A DNA stretch of 64,000 bases from Bacillus_BD sp963765265 (GTDB lineage: Bacteria; Bacillota; Bacilli; Bacillales; Cytobacillaceae), in the NCBI GenBank assembly GCA_963765265.1, contig CAVXVN010000005.1, positions 248,001 through 312,000 of the forward strand. Direction: 5' to 3'. Below, piece by piece: positions 17,424 through 26,465 of the stretch. A program made the position numbers and the translations under genes. Within the stretch, counting starts at the first letter, position 1. Each line of letters opens with the position of its first letter. The notes below the pieces were generated by a model. That model had not been told where the DNA came from, did not search any database, and saw only the letters and a list, made by a program, of their open reading frames with translations.

Positions 17424-18680
17424 ATGGTTACAAAAGCAAAAGGGTCAAGAAAAATTGCTATATATTCACTAATCATTATGGGAGTAGGCTTTATTGCAAC
17501 AACTCCATTTAAAGGTCCCATTCTAGTTGATTTGTTACATGGAGGGTTTGAAGCAGGGCTTGTGGGTGGATTAGCCGATTGGTTTGCCGTGACAGCGTTA
17601 TTTCGTCATCCACTTGGAATCCCAATACCACATACAGCGCTCCTTCCCAATAATCGAAAAAGAGTCACAAATGGGCTTGTTTCGATGTTGAAAAAAGACT
17701 GGCTTTCTAAGGAAAGTATTCTAGAAAAGGTAAAACACATTCCTTTCACTGAGAAATTATCTGTTGTGATCGAAAAGAAGATCGCGACTGAAACTTTTAG
17801 AAAAGGCCTTATGAAACTGTTCAAAAAATTGATTGATTCTATAGATGTAGAAAAGATGACGCCTTTTGTAAAAAAACAAATAAAATCAGCTCTCTCGGAT
17901 ATAGATATGAGCCCGATTCTTTCATTAATAAGTCAGAAACTACTAAATGAAGAGATTGAAAAGAAGGCTTTGGATCATACTTTGAATAAAGTGGAGATCT
18001 ATTTAAAAAAAGAACAAACCGGTCAGAAACTAGGCGCTGTTTCCATGAATGTACTGAACAATATTGAAGCAGATGGAATTCTTCAATTTGCACTTAAATC
18101 CATTCAAAGTATGCTTAACGAGGAAAAACTTGGTCATATTGTTCAAAATCTATTGTTGAGTGTCGTAAAAGGTTTAAAGCATGAAGGAGATCCGAATCGA
18201 GAGGCTTTAATTGCTTATATACGAAAAGAGATACAAGGGGCGAGCGATAACCGAGAACTATTAGAAGAAGTTGAAAAATGGAAGCAACAACTTCTTGAAA
18301 AATGGGAGCCTGACCAAACGATTACGGAAAGTCTAAAAAGAATTCAACAAAGTATAGTAGATCTTACACAAGAAGAATCGTTTATGGATACTTATCTCAT
18401 GCCAATGATTCAGCATTTATTAGACATTTTTAAAGATAATCATACTGCTATTGACCCATGGATCCAGAATCAAATAGCTATTCTTGTTGAAAATAATCAT
18501 GAACATATTGGGAATCTTGTACAAGAGAATTTAGATAAGCTTGATGATAAAACATTGGTTGATATGGTGGAAAATAATATTGGAAAAGATCTCCAGTGGA
18601 TCCGTGTAAACGGAGCTGTTTGTGGTTTTGTGATCGGGATTTTCTTAACAGGTATACAAGTACTATCAACTTTTTGGTAA
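17424..18680 (+). CDS. DUF445 family membrane protein (YjiN-like)
   Basis: 418 residues with one hydrophobic segment near each end (IYSLIIMGVGFIATTP and VCGFVIGIFLTGIQVLS) and a long helical domain between them, as in the DUF445 family. The family's most conserved stretch is present: GLVGGLADWFAVTALFRHP and IPHTALLPNNRKR. Repeated amphipathic helical units fill the middle. The function is unknown in any species; an envelope location with the large domain on one side of the membrane is inferred from topology. It has its own ribosome site and a strong terminator after it. Confidence 0.85.
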   Translation: MVTKAKGSRKIAIYSLIIMGVGFIATTPFKGPILVDLLHGGFEAGLVGGLADWFAVTALFRHPLGIPIPHTALLPNNRKRVTNGLVSMLKKDWLSKESILEKVKHIPFTEKLSVVIEKKIATETFRKGLMKLFKKLIDSIDVEKMTPFVKKQIKSALSDIDMSPILSLISQKLLNEEIEKKALDHTLNKVEIYLKKEQTGQKLGAVSMNVLNNIEADGILQFALKSIQSMLNEEKLGHIVQNLLLSVVKGLKHEGDPNREALIAYIRKEIQGASDNRELLEEVEKWKQQLLEKWEPDQTITESLKRIQQSIVDLTQEESFMDTYLMPMIQHLLDIFKDNHTAIDPWIQNQIAILVENNHEHIGNLVQENLDKLDDKTLVDMVENNIGKDLQWIRVNGAVCGFVIGIFLTGIQVLSTFW

Positions 18681-18714
18681 TCTCTTTTGCAACTAACTTT
18701 ACATTGATTTATCT

Positions 18715-18759
18715 AATAAAAAATCCGATTGGTATCTAATACCAATCGGATTTTTTATT
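18715..18759. terminator. Strong bidirectional terminator
   Basis: A 21-base perfect stem with a 3-base loop, A run on one side and T run on the other, between the converging DUF445 and permease genes. Confidence 0.9.
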
Positions 18760-18776
18760 AGAAAGAATGAAATGGA

Positions 18777-20138
18777 TTATGCAACCGAAGCATTATCTCT
18801 ATTCGCCTTTCTTTTTTTTAGCACAAAGGAAAGGATGAACAATACAGCTAACGTTATGAGACATACCGTGGTACCAATAATATTTTGCTTATTAAAAATA
18901 AAAGCAATAAAAATAGCGGTTAAGGATAGGATTCCAAATATGGTGGTGTATGGGTACCATTTTACATGGAAAACGGGTTTAGCAGTGTATTGTTTACGAA
19001 GTTTTAATTGTGCAAAACAAATACAGATCCATATGAATAGAACGGTAAAGCCAGGTATGGACATCAAGTAGCTAATGACCTGATCGGGAGTCATATAGGC
19101 TAAAAATACTCCAGCAATTATAAACAATGTTGTTAAGAGGATTCCATTAAGAGGAATTCCTTTATTGGTTGTTTTTATAAATGCCTTAGGCGCTTCTCCG
19201 TTTTGAGACATCGTGAACAAGGTTCTTGAAGTAGCATAGATTCCTGAATTTGCCGCTGACAAAACAGCTGTTAATAGAACAAAATTCATTACATGAGCAG
19301 CTCCAGGAATTCCGATTGTGTCGAAAACCTGAACAAATGGACTTTCTTGTCCGGACACTTCGTTCCAAGGAATAATTCCGCAAATGATAAGAATAGGAAA
19401 GACATAAAAAAGAATAACCCTTACTACCGTTCCTTTAATGATTTTTGGTATCACTTTCTGGCTATCTTTTGTTTCTGTAACAGCGACACCAATTAATTCA
19501 GCGCCTCCATATGAAAACATAACGACTAAAAAAGCACTGAGGATTCCGCTTATCCCCATCGGGAAAAAACCACCATGTTCTGTATAATTTGAAAATGAAG
19601 GAGTTGTACCAGGGAAAATACCTGAAAGGACCAATGCACCTAAGATAATAAACGCGACTAACGTAACGATTTTTATACCTGCAAACCAAAACTCAAGTTC
19701 TCCATAGTTTTTGACTTCAAACAAATTGATTCCAATGATGATAGCGCCACAAAGGATACTAAAAATCCATAGGGGTACATCAGGAAACCAGTATTGTAAA
19801 AAGCTCCCAGCTGCAATTAATTCAACAATGGTCACGACCACCCAGTTAATCCAATAGAGCCAACCAACAATAAAAGATAGTTGAACCCCAAACGCTTTAT
19901 GGATCAGATGCTGTACATTTAAATTAGGATAAACGGTTGCCATCTCTCCTAAAGCGGCCATGACAATAAACAGTAAGAGTCCGCCAATTAAATAGGCAAT
20001 GACAACACTTGGACCAGCCATATTTAATGTATCGGAGCTACCCTTGAAAATTCCTGTTCCAATCATCCCTGCTAAGGCAATAAACTGTACATGCCTTGGC
20101 TTTAAGCCCCTTTGTAATTCATGATGATTTTCTTCCAT
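18777..20138 (-). CDS. Amino-acid permease (APC superfamily, AAT family)
   Basis: Twelve-TM proton symporter for amino acids, 453 residues. AAT signatures are visible: RHVQFIALAGMIGTGIFKGS at the unwound TM1, GGLLLFIVMAALGEMATVYP, FSYGGAELIGVAVTETKDSQ after TM6 and SAANSGIYATSRTLFTMS in TM8. The sequence does not define the substrate; relatives carry basic amino acids, GABA or proline. ATG at 20138 follows AAGG by ten bases; an in-frame GTG just upstream overlaps that site. A short palindrome at about 20231-20251 lies in its leader. A broken paralogue sits directly upstream. Confidence 0.9.
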   Translation of the reverse strand: MEENHHELQRGLKPRHVQFIALAGMIGTGIFKGSSDTLNMAGPSVVIAYLIGGLLLFIVMAALGEMATVYPNLNVQHLIHKAFGVQLSFIVGWLYWINWVVVTIVELIAAGSFLQYWFPDVPLWIFSILCGAIIIGINLFEVKNYGELEFWFAGIKIVTLVAFIILGALVLSGIFPGTTPSFSNYTEHGGFFPMGISGILSAFLVVMFSYGGAELIGVAVTETKDSQKVIPKIIKGTVVRVILFYVFPILIICGIIPWNEVSGQESPFVQVFDTIGIPGAAHVMNFVLLTAVLSAANSGIYATSRTLFTMSQNGEAPKAFIKTTNKGIPLNGILLTTLFIIAGVFLAYMTPDQVISYLMSIPGFTVLFIWICICFAQLKLRKQYTAKPVFHVKWYPYTTIFGILSLTAIFIAFIFNKQNIIGTTVCLITLAVLFILSFVLKKRKANRDNASVA

Positions 20139-20303
20139 ACTGTTCACACCTTACTTTTTTAATATAATTTTAACCTTATACGAATGACGGTGAAATTTTT
20201 AATTAAAAATACAACATTCTTTCATAATTAAACGCTTTTTAGCGTTAAAGAACATTATATTAATATACCATAATTCATAAAAGTGTCAATTTGTCTATAT
20301 ATG

Positions 20304-20848
20304 GAACCACTATTACAGCCAGACATTGCAGAAGTGATGACGACAAAGTTAATAATTCCAGCTGCTGCTGTAATTCCAACTTTTGCAAAGGTTGCAACAA
20401 AAGGACTACCAATTGATTGTAGTTGATCCCAAGGGTAAACCGTTACAATAACAAAAATCGCACCAATATAGAAAATTAAAATACGCCAAATGGTACTTTG
20501 AGTAGCTTTCATTAACGTTTTTTGCGGATCTTTTGCTTCACCTGCTGTAATCCCAATTAGTTCGACGCCTTGATAAGCAGCAACAACTAGTGATAATGCA
20601 AAGAAGAACCCTGACCAACCGCCTGTAAAGAAACCGCCATTTTCCCAAAGGTTGGATAATCCAGTTGCTATCTCCTCCGTTACCAATTCCGAAGAAAATA
20701 AGTCCAAATCCTGCAACAATCATTAATATAATGGTTACGACTTTAATCAATGAAAACCAAAATTCAAATTCACCAAATGATTTAACAGAAATTAAGTTTG
20801 CTGCTCCGAGAATCACCATTGCGATAGGAATTCCCCTTTTCTGAGTTG
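20304..20848 (-). pseudogene. Internal fragment of a second amino-acid permease
   Basis: Middle third of an AAT-family permease. It runs from TM4-5 (NLISVKSFGEFEFWFSLIK) through VELIGITAGEAKDPQ to the TM8 start (SAMSGCNSG), then stops matching. Both ends are missing: no start, no N-terminal GTGIF motif, and nothing of TM9-12. One extra base near 20683 also shifts the frame. It is a related but not identical copy of the neighbouring intact permease, so it is not a simple tandem duplicate. Lost both ends plus a frameshift: a true remnant rather than a sequencing artefact. Confidence 0.8.
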
Positions 20849-20997
20849 GAGAATAAGAGGATTGAACCCAATTACCTTAATGTTGGGTGAATAGCAGATT
20901 TAAATCATGATTATTTTTTGGATAAATGATCTGTAAAAAAGAGACAGTAAAGGAGAAAGATAATAATTCTTACTCAAAAAGGAAAGGACTGAAAAAA

Positions 20998-23128
20998 ATG
21001 ATTTTAAGATTTAAGAAAATGATGATTTCTTCTTTAGCTGTTTTTCTATCCGTTTCACTTTTTAACCCTCATGTAAATGCTGAAAAACGGGAAAATGCAA
21101 CACCTGAAATGGAATTTCGAGTGAAGGGAACCATAACGGTAAATGGTAAGAAGTTCAAAGATTTAAATGGCAACAAGAAACTAGATCCATATGAAAACTG
21201 GCAACTTAAAGATGAGGATCGAGTAAAAGACTTGGTTTCACAGATGACCCTTGAGGAAAAGGCAGGATTGCTGCTCATTCCTGAATTTCCAGCATTTAAA
21301 AATGGAAAATTAGTACTTCCAAATAAGATGTTGAATCAAAGTACTCGTTATTTCATCTATCGAGAATCACCAAATGCGGATGTGATCGCAAATGCAAATA
21401 ATCAGCTTCAAGAAGCGGCTGAGGAATCAAGGCTAGGAATCCCTGTTATGATAATTTCAAATCCACGCAACCATTCCGAAGCAACTTCAATTGTTGAGGA
21501 TTTAGATATGGAGAAGCCTGGACAATTCTCCTATTGGCCGGCTCCTTTAGGGCTTGCTGCCACTCGCGATTTGGATTTGATAGCAGAATTTTGCGAAAAC
21601 GGCATCAAAAGAGTATAGAGCCGTTGGAATCCGAAAAATTTATGGGTATTCAGCAGATGTCGCAACCGATCCTCTTTGGCCAAGGATTGATGAAACCTTT
21701 GGTGAGGATCCGCAAATCATTTCAGACATTATTTTTCGAATTGTGAAAGGATTTCAAGGAGATATCCTGAATGATGACAGTGTCACCACGACAGTCAGAC
21801 ATTACCCAGGTGGTGGGGCGCGTTATAAGGGAACTGATCCTCATTTTGAAGAAGGTAGATTCAATATTTATCCAACGGAAGGCAGTTTGAAAAGGATTCA
21901 TTTACCGCCTTTTAGAGCAGCGATTGAAGCAGATACAACATCGATCATGCCTTATTACGCTTATCCAAGCAATGAAAGTGCAAAACAAGGATTGCCTCCA
22001 TTTAGTGCAGACAAGCAGTTTGAAGAAGTTGGTTTTGCCTTAAACAAAGGATTTATAGACGATTACTTACGTAAAGAACTTGGTTTCCTAGGGTATGTCA
22101 ACTCTGATACAAGTGCTGTCATTGATAAAGCATGGGGTGCACTGGATTTGCCGGTAGAACAGAGATTTGCTAAAGCGCTGAATGCAGGCACCAATATTTT
22201 TTCTGGTGCTGCCAATCCAGAACCAATCATAAATGCAGTGAAACAAGGTCTGGTTGAGTGAACAAAAAGTGAATCGTTCTGTCACCTATTTACTGACAGA
22301 GATGATGAAACTAGGTCTTTTTGAAAATCCATATGTAGATCCAAAAAAAGCACTTGAAGTAGTCAATAATCCAGCATCACAGGAACGTGCAGACATTGCT
22401 CATCGTAAATCCGTTGTTTATTACGAAATGAGAAGAATGTATTACCTTTAACGGATGAAAAAATCAAAGGAATAAAACTTTATGTTGAGGTGTTTCCTGG
22501 AGGAGATAATGGAGAAAGTACACAAAAATTAAAAGAAAGTATTCAAAACTATGATTCTGGAATTACGATTTCGGACAGTCTCGAAGATGCAACCCATGCT
22601 TTTGTTTGGGTGAAGCCTAAGCAGGATTTAATGAAAAGAAAACCAATGCTTACAATTGGACCTGATACAGGCATTAATAATGTAAACAGAATCATTGAGA
22701 TCCAGAAAAAGGTTCCAACGATTACCGCCATTAACATGAGAAGCCCATGGTTAATTAATGAAATTGAACCAAATGCAGCTGCTGTTATGGCAACTTTTGG
22801 AGTAAAGACGGAAGCGTTACTTGATGTCATTCGAGGGAAATTTAATCCTACTGGAAAACTTCCTTTTACGATTCCGGCTAATCAGAAAGCAGTTGATAAC
22901 GATAAAGGGGATATGCCAGGATTTAGAGAAGCTCCTTCCTATGTATATCGTGCCAAAAATGGAGATGCATACGGATATAAGTTTGGTCTTTCTTATAATG
23001 AGGAAACAAATGCTCGGACATCCATCCTTGATGAATTGAAAAAAGGTATGACCGAAGCGATGATTGAAAACTGACTGCATGTATTTGAGGACGAAGGGAT
23101 GAGTGCTCTGAAAGGTATTGCTAAGTAA
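20998..23128 (+). pseudogene. Secreted glycoside hydrolase family 3 protein, broken
   Basis: Exported beta-glycosidase of the GH3 family, about 705 residues when reconstructed. The signal peptide covers ILRFKKMMISSLAVFLSVSL to VNA. The N-terminal barrel shows LVSQMTLEEKAGLLLIP, YSADVATDPLWPRIDETFGE and TVRHYPGGGARYKGTDPH; the second domain has NVLPLTDEKIKG, AVMATFGVKTEALLDV and RGKFNPTGKLPFTIP. Lesions: an extra T near 21592, an extra base near 22255, a missing T near 22414, and an in-frame TGA at 23071-23073 followed by 17 more coding-like codons (LHVFEDEGMSALKGIAK) before TAA. The nucleophile cannot be placed with certainty (likely NSDTSAV). Start ATG follows AAAGGACT. Confidence 0.78.
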
Positions 23129-23140
23129 ATAGTAATAAAT

Positions 23141-23175
23141 AATCTCTCAGGGTTTTATGCTCTGAGAGATTTTTA
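23141..23175 (+). terminator. GH3 terminator
   Basis: AATCTCTCAG and CTGAGAGATT arms followed by TTTTAT. It lies 13 bases after the extended GH3 stop, which supports the longer reading frame. Confidence 0.8.
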
Positions 23176-23902
23176 TCGTGATTGCGGAACTAATACTTTT
23201 AAAGCCTCTTAGATTAATCGGAAACAGAAAAAACATAACTCCAATAAAAGAACTTTCATAGAAAAATAATAAAACTTGATCTTCATCAATTAATAATAAT
23301 AATCATTATCATATAATGATGTAGAAAGAAGAATTGATGATTGCGGTTGAATAGGCAGCTCTAGGGACAAAAGACTCCTACCTCAAGACTTTGAGAATCG
23401 AGGAGGATAAGTGGAGATCCCAGTTGCCCGTAATAAAAGAACTAAGTAAATAATTGAGTTATTGGTGTATTGTGTTCGTAGATTAAGGGAGTGCAAAGCA
23501 AAGACTGTACACTCCATATGAATATCTATTTAAATTAGGGCGTCTTTTTTAACTAGAAGAAGTAGTATCGCAATAGTAATCGGTAGATGGAATGAAACAA
23601 TGAACAGTAAATAATATGAGGAGTATTTGTGATGGATATTCATTGGGAAGTTGGAATAATACGATTTTGTGATTAAAAAGGAGCTTAATTTTAGTGTACG
23701 TGGATTAAGAGTAAGGTAGATTTTAATACCTTCATCAGAAATGAGAGTCATACTATTTGCTATTTCATGATATATCTGTTAATCTTAAGAAGAATTATTT
23801 TTGTTCTTTTTCAGATTGAGAATAGATTTTGTTTTTCGTCTAAGGTATTTGAGCAAGGGTAGTAACACATTGTGTGGATATTCGCACTAGGAGGCAACAA
23901 TT
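23176..23902. other. Gene-poor stretch before csp
   Basis: About 730 bases with no supported gene. It contains hairpin element copy B (23364-23429) and ends in a roughly 100-base leader of the cold-shock gene. The rest is AT-rich sequence in which I recognise nothing. Confidence 0.5.
23364..23429 (+). repeat. Hairpin element, copy B (IS200/IS605-type right end remnant)
   Basis: Shares GGGACA, ACTCCTACCTCAAGA, GTGGAGATC and AGTTGCCC with copies A and C in the same order and spacing. The second, larger hairpin seen in A and C is not recognisable here, so this copy is the most decayed or truncated. Confidence 0.4.
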
Positions 23903-24103
23903 ATGGAACAAGGTAAAGTTAAGTGGTTTAATGCAGAAAAAGGTTTTGGATTCATTGAGCGTGAAGCAGGAGAAGACGTATTCGTACATTTCTCAGCAAT
24001 CCAAAGCGAAGGTTTCAAATCTTTAGACGAAGGTCAAAGTGTAACTTTTGAAGTTGAACAAGGACAACGTGGTCCACAAGCTACAAACGTTCAAAAAGCT
24101 TAA
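23903..24103 (+). CDS. Cold-shock protein, CspA family
   Basis: RNA chaperone of 66 residues, a single OB-fold. RNP1 (KGFGFIE) and RNP2 (VFVHFSAI) motifs are intact, with GKVKWFNAEKGFGF at the N terminus and the QRGPQATNV ending. GGAGG precedes ATG. It is monocistronic with its own terminator and an untranslated leader of about 100 bases. It resembles CspB, CspC and CspD of B. subtilis closely enough that the exact paralogue is not decidable. Confidence 0.95.
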   Translation: MEQGKVKWFNAEKGFGFIEREAGEDVFVHFSAIQSEGFKSLDEGQSVTFEVEQGQRGPQATNVQKA

Positions 24104-24115
24104 TAATAGCTGATG

Positions 24116-24146
24116 ACAGACCCTACATGTAGGGTCTGTTTTTTTA
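24116..24146 (+). terminator. csp terminator
   Basis: The 24-base palindrome 24116-24139 (ACAGACCCTA with its complement) is followed by eight T residues. Confidence 0.9.
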
Positions 24147-24177
24147 TTTGCTTAAATTCCTTTTGAACTCGTATTAA

Positions 24178-24308
24178 GGGACAGTAAGACTCCAAATTCA
24201 AGACGATGCGCGGATAAGATGCTAATAAGTAGGAGATTGATTGTCCCTAAAAGCCTGAATGGCTCAACAAATGCTCGGTGGGGGTTGAAGAAAACGCCTA
24301 CCGAGCAA
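24178..24308 (+). repeat. Hairpin element, copy C (IS200/IS605-type right end or omega-RNA remnant)
   Basis: The most complete copy. It has GGGACAGTAAGACTCC, TCAAGA, AAGTAGGAGAT and TTGTCCCTAAAAGCC, a small AGCC/GGCT hairpin at 24252-24264, then a long stem pairing TGCTCGGTGGG (24272-24282) with CCTACCGAGCA (24297-24307). That final hairpin is what the single-strand transposase TnpA would recognise at a right end. No transposase gene flanks it. Confidence 0.48.
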
Positions 24309-24333
24309 TGTTTCGCTTTATAAGTGAAAAAAA

Positions 24334-24372
24334 GCAAAAAGTCCTATTCAATAAGTGAATAGGACTTTTTGC
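24334..24372. terminator. Strong bidirectional terminator
   Basis: A 17-base perfect stem with loop ATAAG, flanked by A and T runs. It lies downstream of the minus-strand isochorismatase-like gene. Confidence 0.85.
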
Positions 24373-24539
24373 AATAAACACGAAACATAATCAGTAATAG
24401 CACAGTGTAGTAGTAATCCCTGATTTAACATCTCTTATAATTATTTTTCTTTTACAAGAGTAGCGTTTTTCTTTGGTAATTGGGTATTAATTTGCCTTAA
24501 CTTGATGAGCATGTGACTCTACTTCTGTTTATGAAATAA

Positions 24540-25070
24540 CTAAAAGAAAATTTCTTTGGTTTTTTGTACACTGGCAAACCATTGGGTATGTATGTTGTTA
24601 TGGTGTTTGATAATTTGAGAAGCGTTTAAAATGTTAGAATTATATGTACTATGACCATCCTCTGCGAGGATAACTTCATAACCTTGGCTAAATGCACGAC
24701 GACAAGTAGCGTCTACACAAATTTCCGATTGAATTCCTGTTATAATAATTCTACTTATTTTTCTGGTTACTAATTGTTGCTGAAGATCCGTTTGTTGGAA
24801 TGAATCAGGATAATCCTTTTCAATTATAACGTCTTCTTTTAGAAGAGGGATTGACGGATGAATTTCCCACCCAGGATTCCCTTTCTGACTAAGGGTTCCT
24901 GCTTTACCATTGTGTTTCGTAAAAAAAATAGGGGCCTGTTCAATACGGGCCTTTGAAATAAGAAATTGAATATTGTTTAATAATTCATTACCTTTATATA
25001 TAAGTTCCGCCTCCCAAAATGATCCTATTTGAACATCAATTATAAGTAATGCAGTATTTTTTTCGTTCAT
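24540..25070 (-). CDS. Isochorismatase-like cysteine hydrolase
   Basis: Cytosolic hydrolase of 176 residues in the isochorismatase-like superfamily (nicotinamidase, N-carbamoylsarcosine amidase). The catalytic triad is present: aspartate in LLIIDVQIGSFW, lysine in IIEKDYPDSF and nucleophile cysteine in TGIQSEICVDATCRRA, preceded by the usual cis-peptide segment. The substrate is not determinable. I start at the second in-frame ATG (25070), six bases after GAGGG, rather than the ATG at 25076. Monocistronic. Confidence 0.88.
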   Translation of the reverse strand: MNEKNTALLIIDVQIGSFWEAELIYKGNELLNNIQFLISKARIEQAPIFFTKHNGKAGTLSQKGNPGWEIHPSIPLLKEDVIIEKDYPDSFQQTDLQQQLVTRKISRIIITGIQSEICVDATCRRAFSQGYEVILAEDGHSTYNSNILNASQIIKHHNNIHTQWFASVQKTKEIFF

Positions 25071-25153
25071 AAACATCCCTCGTTCATTCTGACTTTTTCC
25101 TTAAGTAAGGTATCCTAAATTGTCTTTTATCACACTTTATTTCAATTCCACAG

Positions 25154-25260
25154 TCGGAAAGCTGTCTGAGGGGAAACCTCACGTACGGTTTGATAAGGAG
25201 GAACTGAGAGTAAAAGAGATAGCCGAGGCTACCACATTTACTCTCAGTTTCACACTCTAC
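25154..25260 (+). mobile_element. Group II intron 3' end (domains V and VI), orphan
   Basis: 25156-25191 reads as domain V: AAAGCTGT, a GAGG/CCTC stem with a GAAA-containing loop, then ACGTACGGTTT, matching the AGC-GT...ACGUACGGUU core. Domain VI follows with perfect 12-base arms ACTGAGAGTAAA (25203-25214) and TTTACTCTCAGT (25237-25248), ending CACTCTAC as bacterial group II introns often do. The upstream domains and the reverse-transcriptase/maturase ORF are absent, because the isochorismatase-like gene lies directly before it. It is therefore a 5'-truncated remnant. Confidence 0.65.
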
Positions 25261-25515
25261 TTTTGAAAAGTATAAGATTCCTGCCTATTGGCTTATATCC
25301 TCGAGCGATGGCTCCTGAAGCTAGACAGATTTTACTCGAAAAAGTGATACTCTCTTATATTTAAATTTCTAAAGAATGTGGCTATCTTTTAAAAAGCGGA
25401 TACTATCTTTAGACAACATACAAAAAGTTTTCCTTAAATGGTCAGGACGTATTCATCATTTATTGTAATTTAAAGAACAATGGGGAATGTTAATAAAAAA
25501 TTAAGGAGTGGTGAG

Positions 25516-26289
25516 ATGAAACGATGGATTTGCAGTGTTTTTTTTCTTTGTTCTCTAGCTCAGCCAGTAGTAGCTAAACCTCTCTCTTCACCGAAGAGTA
25601 ATTTAGCCATAGTGATTGATGATTTAGGTAATAATATGAAGGGAACGGAAGAGATAGTCAAGCTTCCAGTCAAGCTGACCGTTGCCATTATGCCCTTTAT
25701 GCCATCAACGAAAGAAGATGCAGAACTAGCACATCAATATGGGCATGAAGTGATTGTTCATTTACCAATGGAGCCGAAAAAAGGAAAGAAAAGCTGGCTT
25801 GGACCCGGAGCAATTACGACTGATTTAAGCGATAAGGAAATCCGTAAGCGTGTAGAGGATGCTGTGAAAGATATACCACATGCTGTCGGAATGAATCATC
25901 ATATGGGCTCCAAAGCAACTGAGGATGAAAGAATAATGAAAATTGTTCTCGAAGTATGTAAGGAGAACGGACTTTTTTATCTCGATAGTAAAACGACGGG
26001 GAAAAGCGTCGTTGGAAAGCTGGCAAATGAATTGGACGTTCCCTTTTTAGAAAACAATTTCTTTTTTGATAATGTATATACAACCCAGCATATAACGAAT
26101 CAAGGAAAAAAGCTGGAGAAAAAATTAACTGAATATGAACAGCTAGTTGCCATAGGTCATGTGGGAATATCTGGGCCAATGATGGTTAGCGTTTTAAAGG
26201 AATATATTCCTGTATACAAAAACAAGGCGGACATTGTTGTGTTGTCAGAATTAATTCCAGAATATAAATTGATTGATAAAGAGCCCTAA
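25516..26289 (+). CDS. Divergent polysaccharide deacetylase (YibQ/DUF610 type), exported
   Basis: 257 residues. The signal peptide (KRWICSVFFLCSLAQPVVAK) is followed by a divergent carbohydrate-esterase-4-like barrel: AIVIDDLGNNMKGTEEI holds the DD pair, VIVHLPMEP the metal histidine, and GMNHHMGSKAT the second metal site. YibQ-type proteins are periplasmic or cell-surface; the substrate is unknown, probably an amino sugar in the wall. Start at ATG 25516 after AAGGAG; an in-frame ATG at 25480 adds 12 residues in front of the signal peptide and is unlikely. It lies upstream of a classical deacetylase gene in the same direction. Confidence 0.85.
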   Translation: MKRWICSVFFLCSLAQPVVAKPLSSPKSNLAIVIDDLGNNMKGTEEIVKLPVKLTVAIMPFMPSTKEDAELAHQYGHEVIVHLPMEPKKGKKSWLGPGAITTDLSDKEIRKRVEDAVKDIPHAVGMNHHMGSKATEDERIMKIVLEVCKENGLFYLDSKTTGKSVVGKLANELDVPFLENNFFFDNVYTTQHITNQGKKLEKKLTEYEQLVAIGHVGISGPMMVSVLKEYIPVYKNKADIVVLSELIPEYKLIDKEP

Positions 26290-26465
26290 TTAATAAGGAA
26301 AGGTTTACTGACGTGTAATTCCCTTACTACTGCTTTCAGCTGCTTTTTTCTATTTTTAATGGGGTTCTGCTGACAACTGATATGAGCAATTCATTTACTA
26401 AAAATAACAAAAATGATAAAAAGTTGACGATACCCCTATTTGTATTTCAGAGGAGTGTATGATTC

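Noticed and set aside
23530..23751. A 73-codon minus-strand frame with a hydrophobic N-terminal half
   Set aside because: No ribosome site, no family similarity and AT-rich composition; not supported as a gene.
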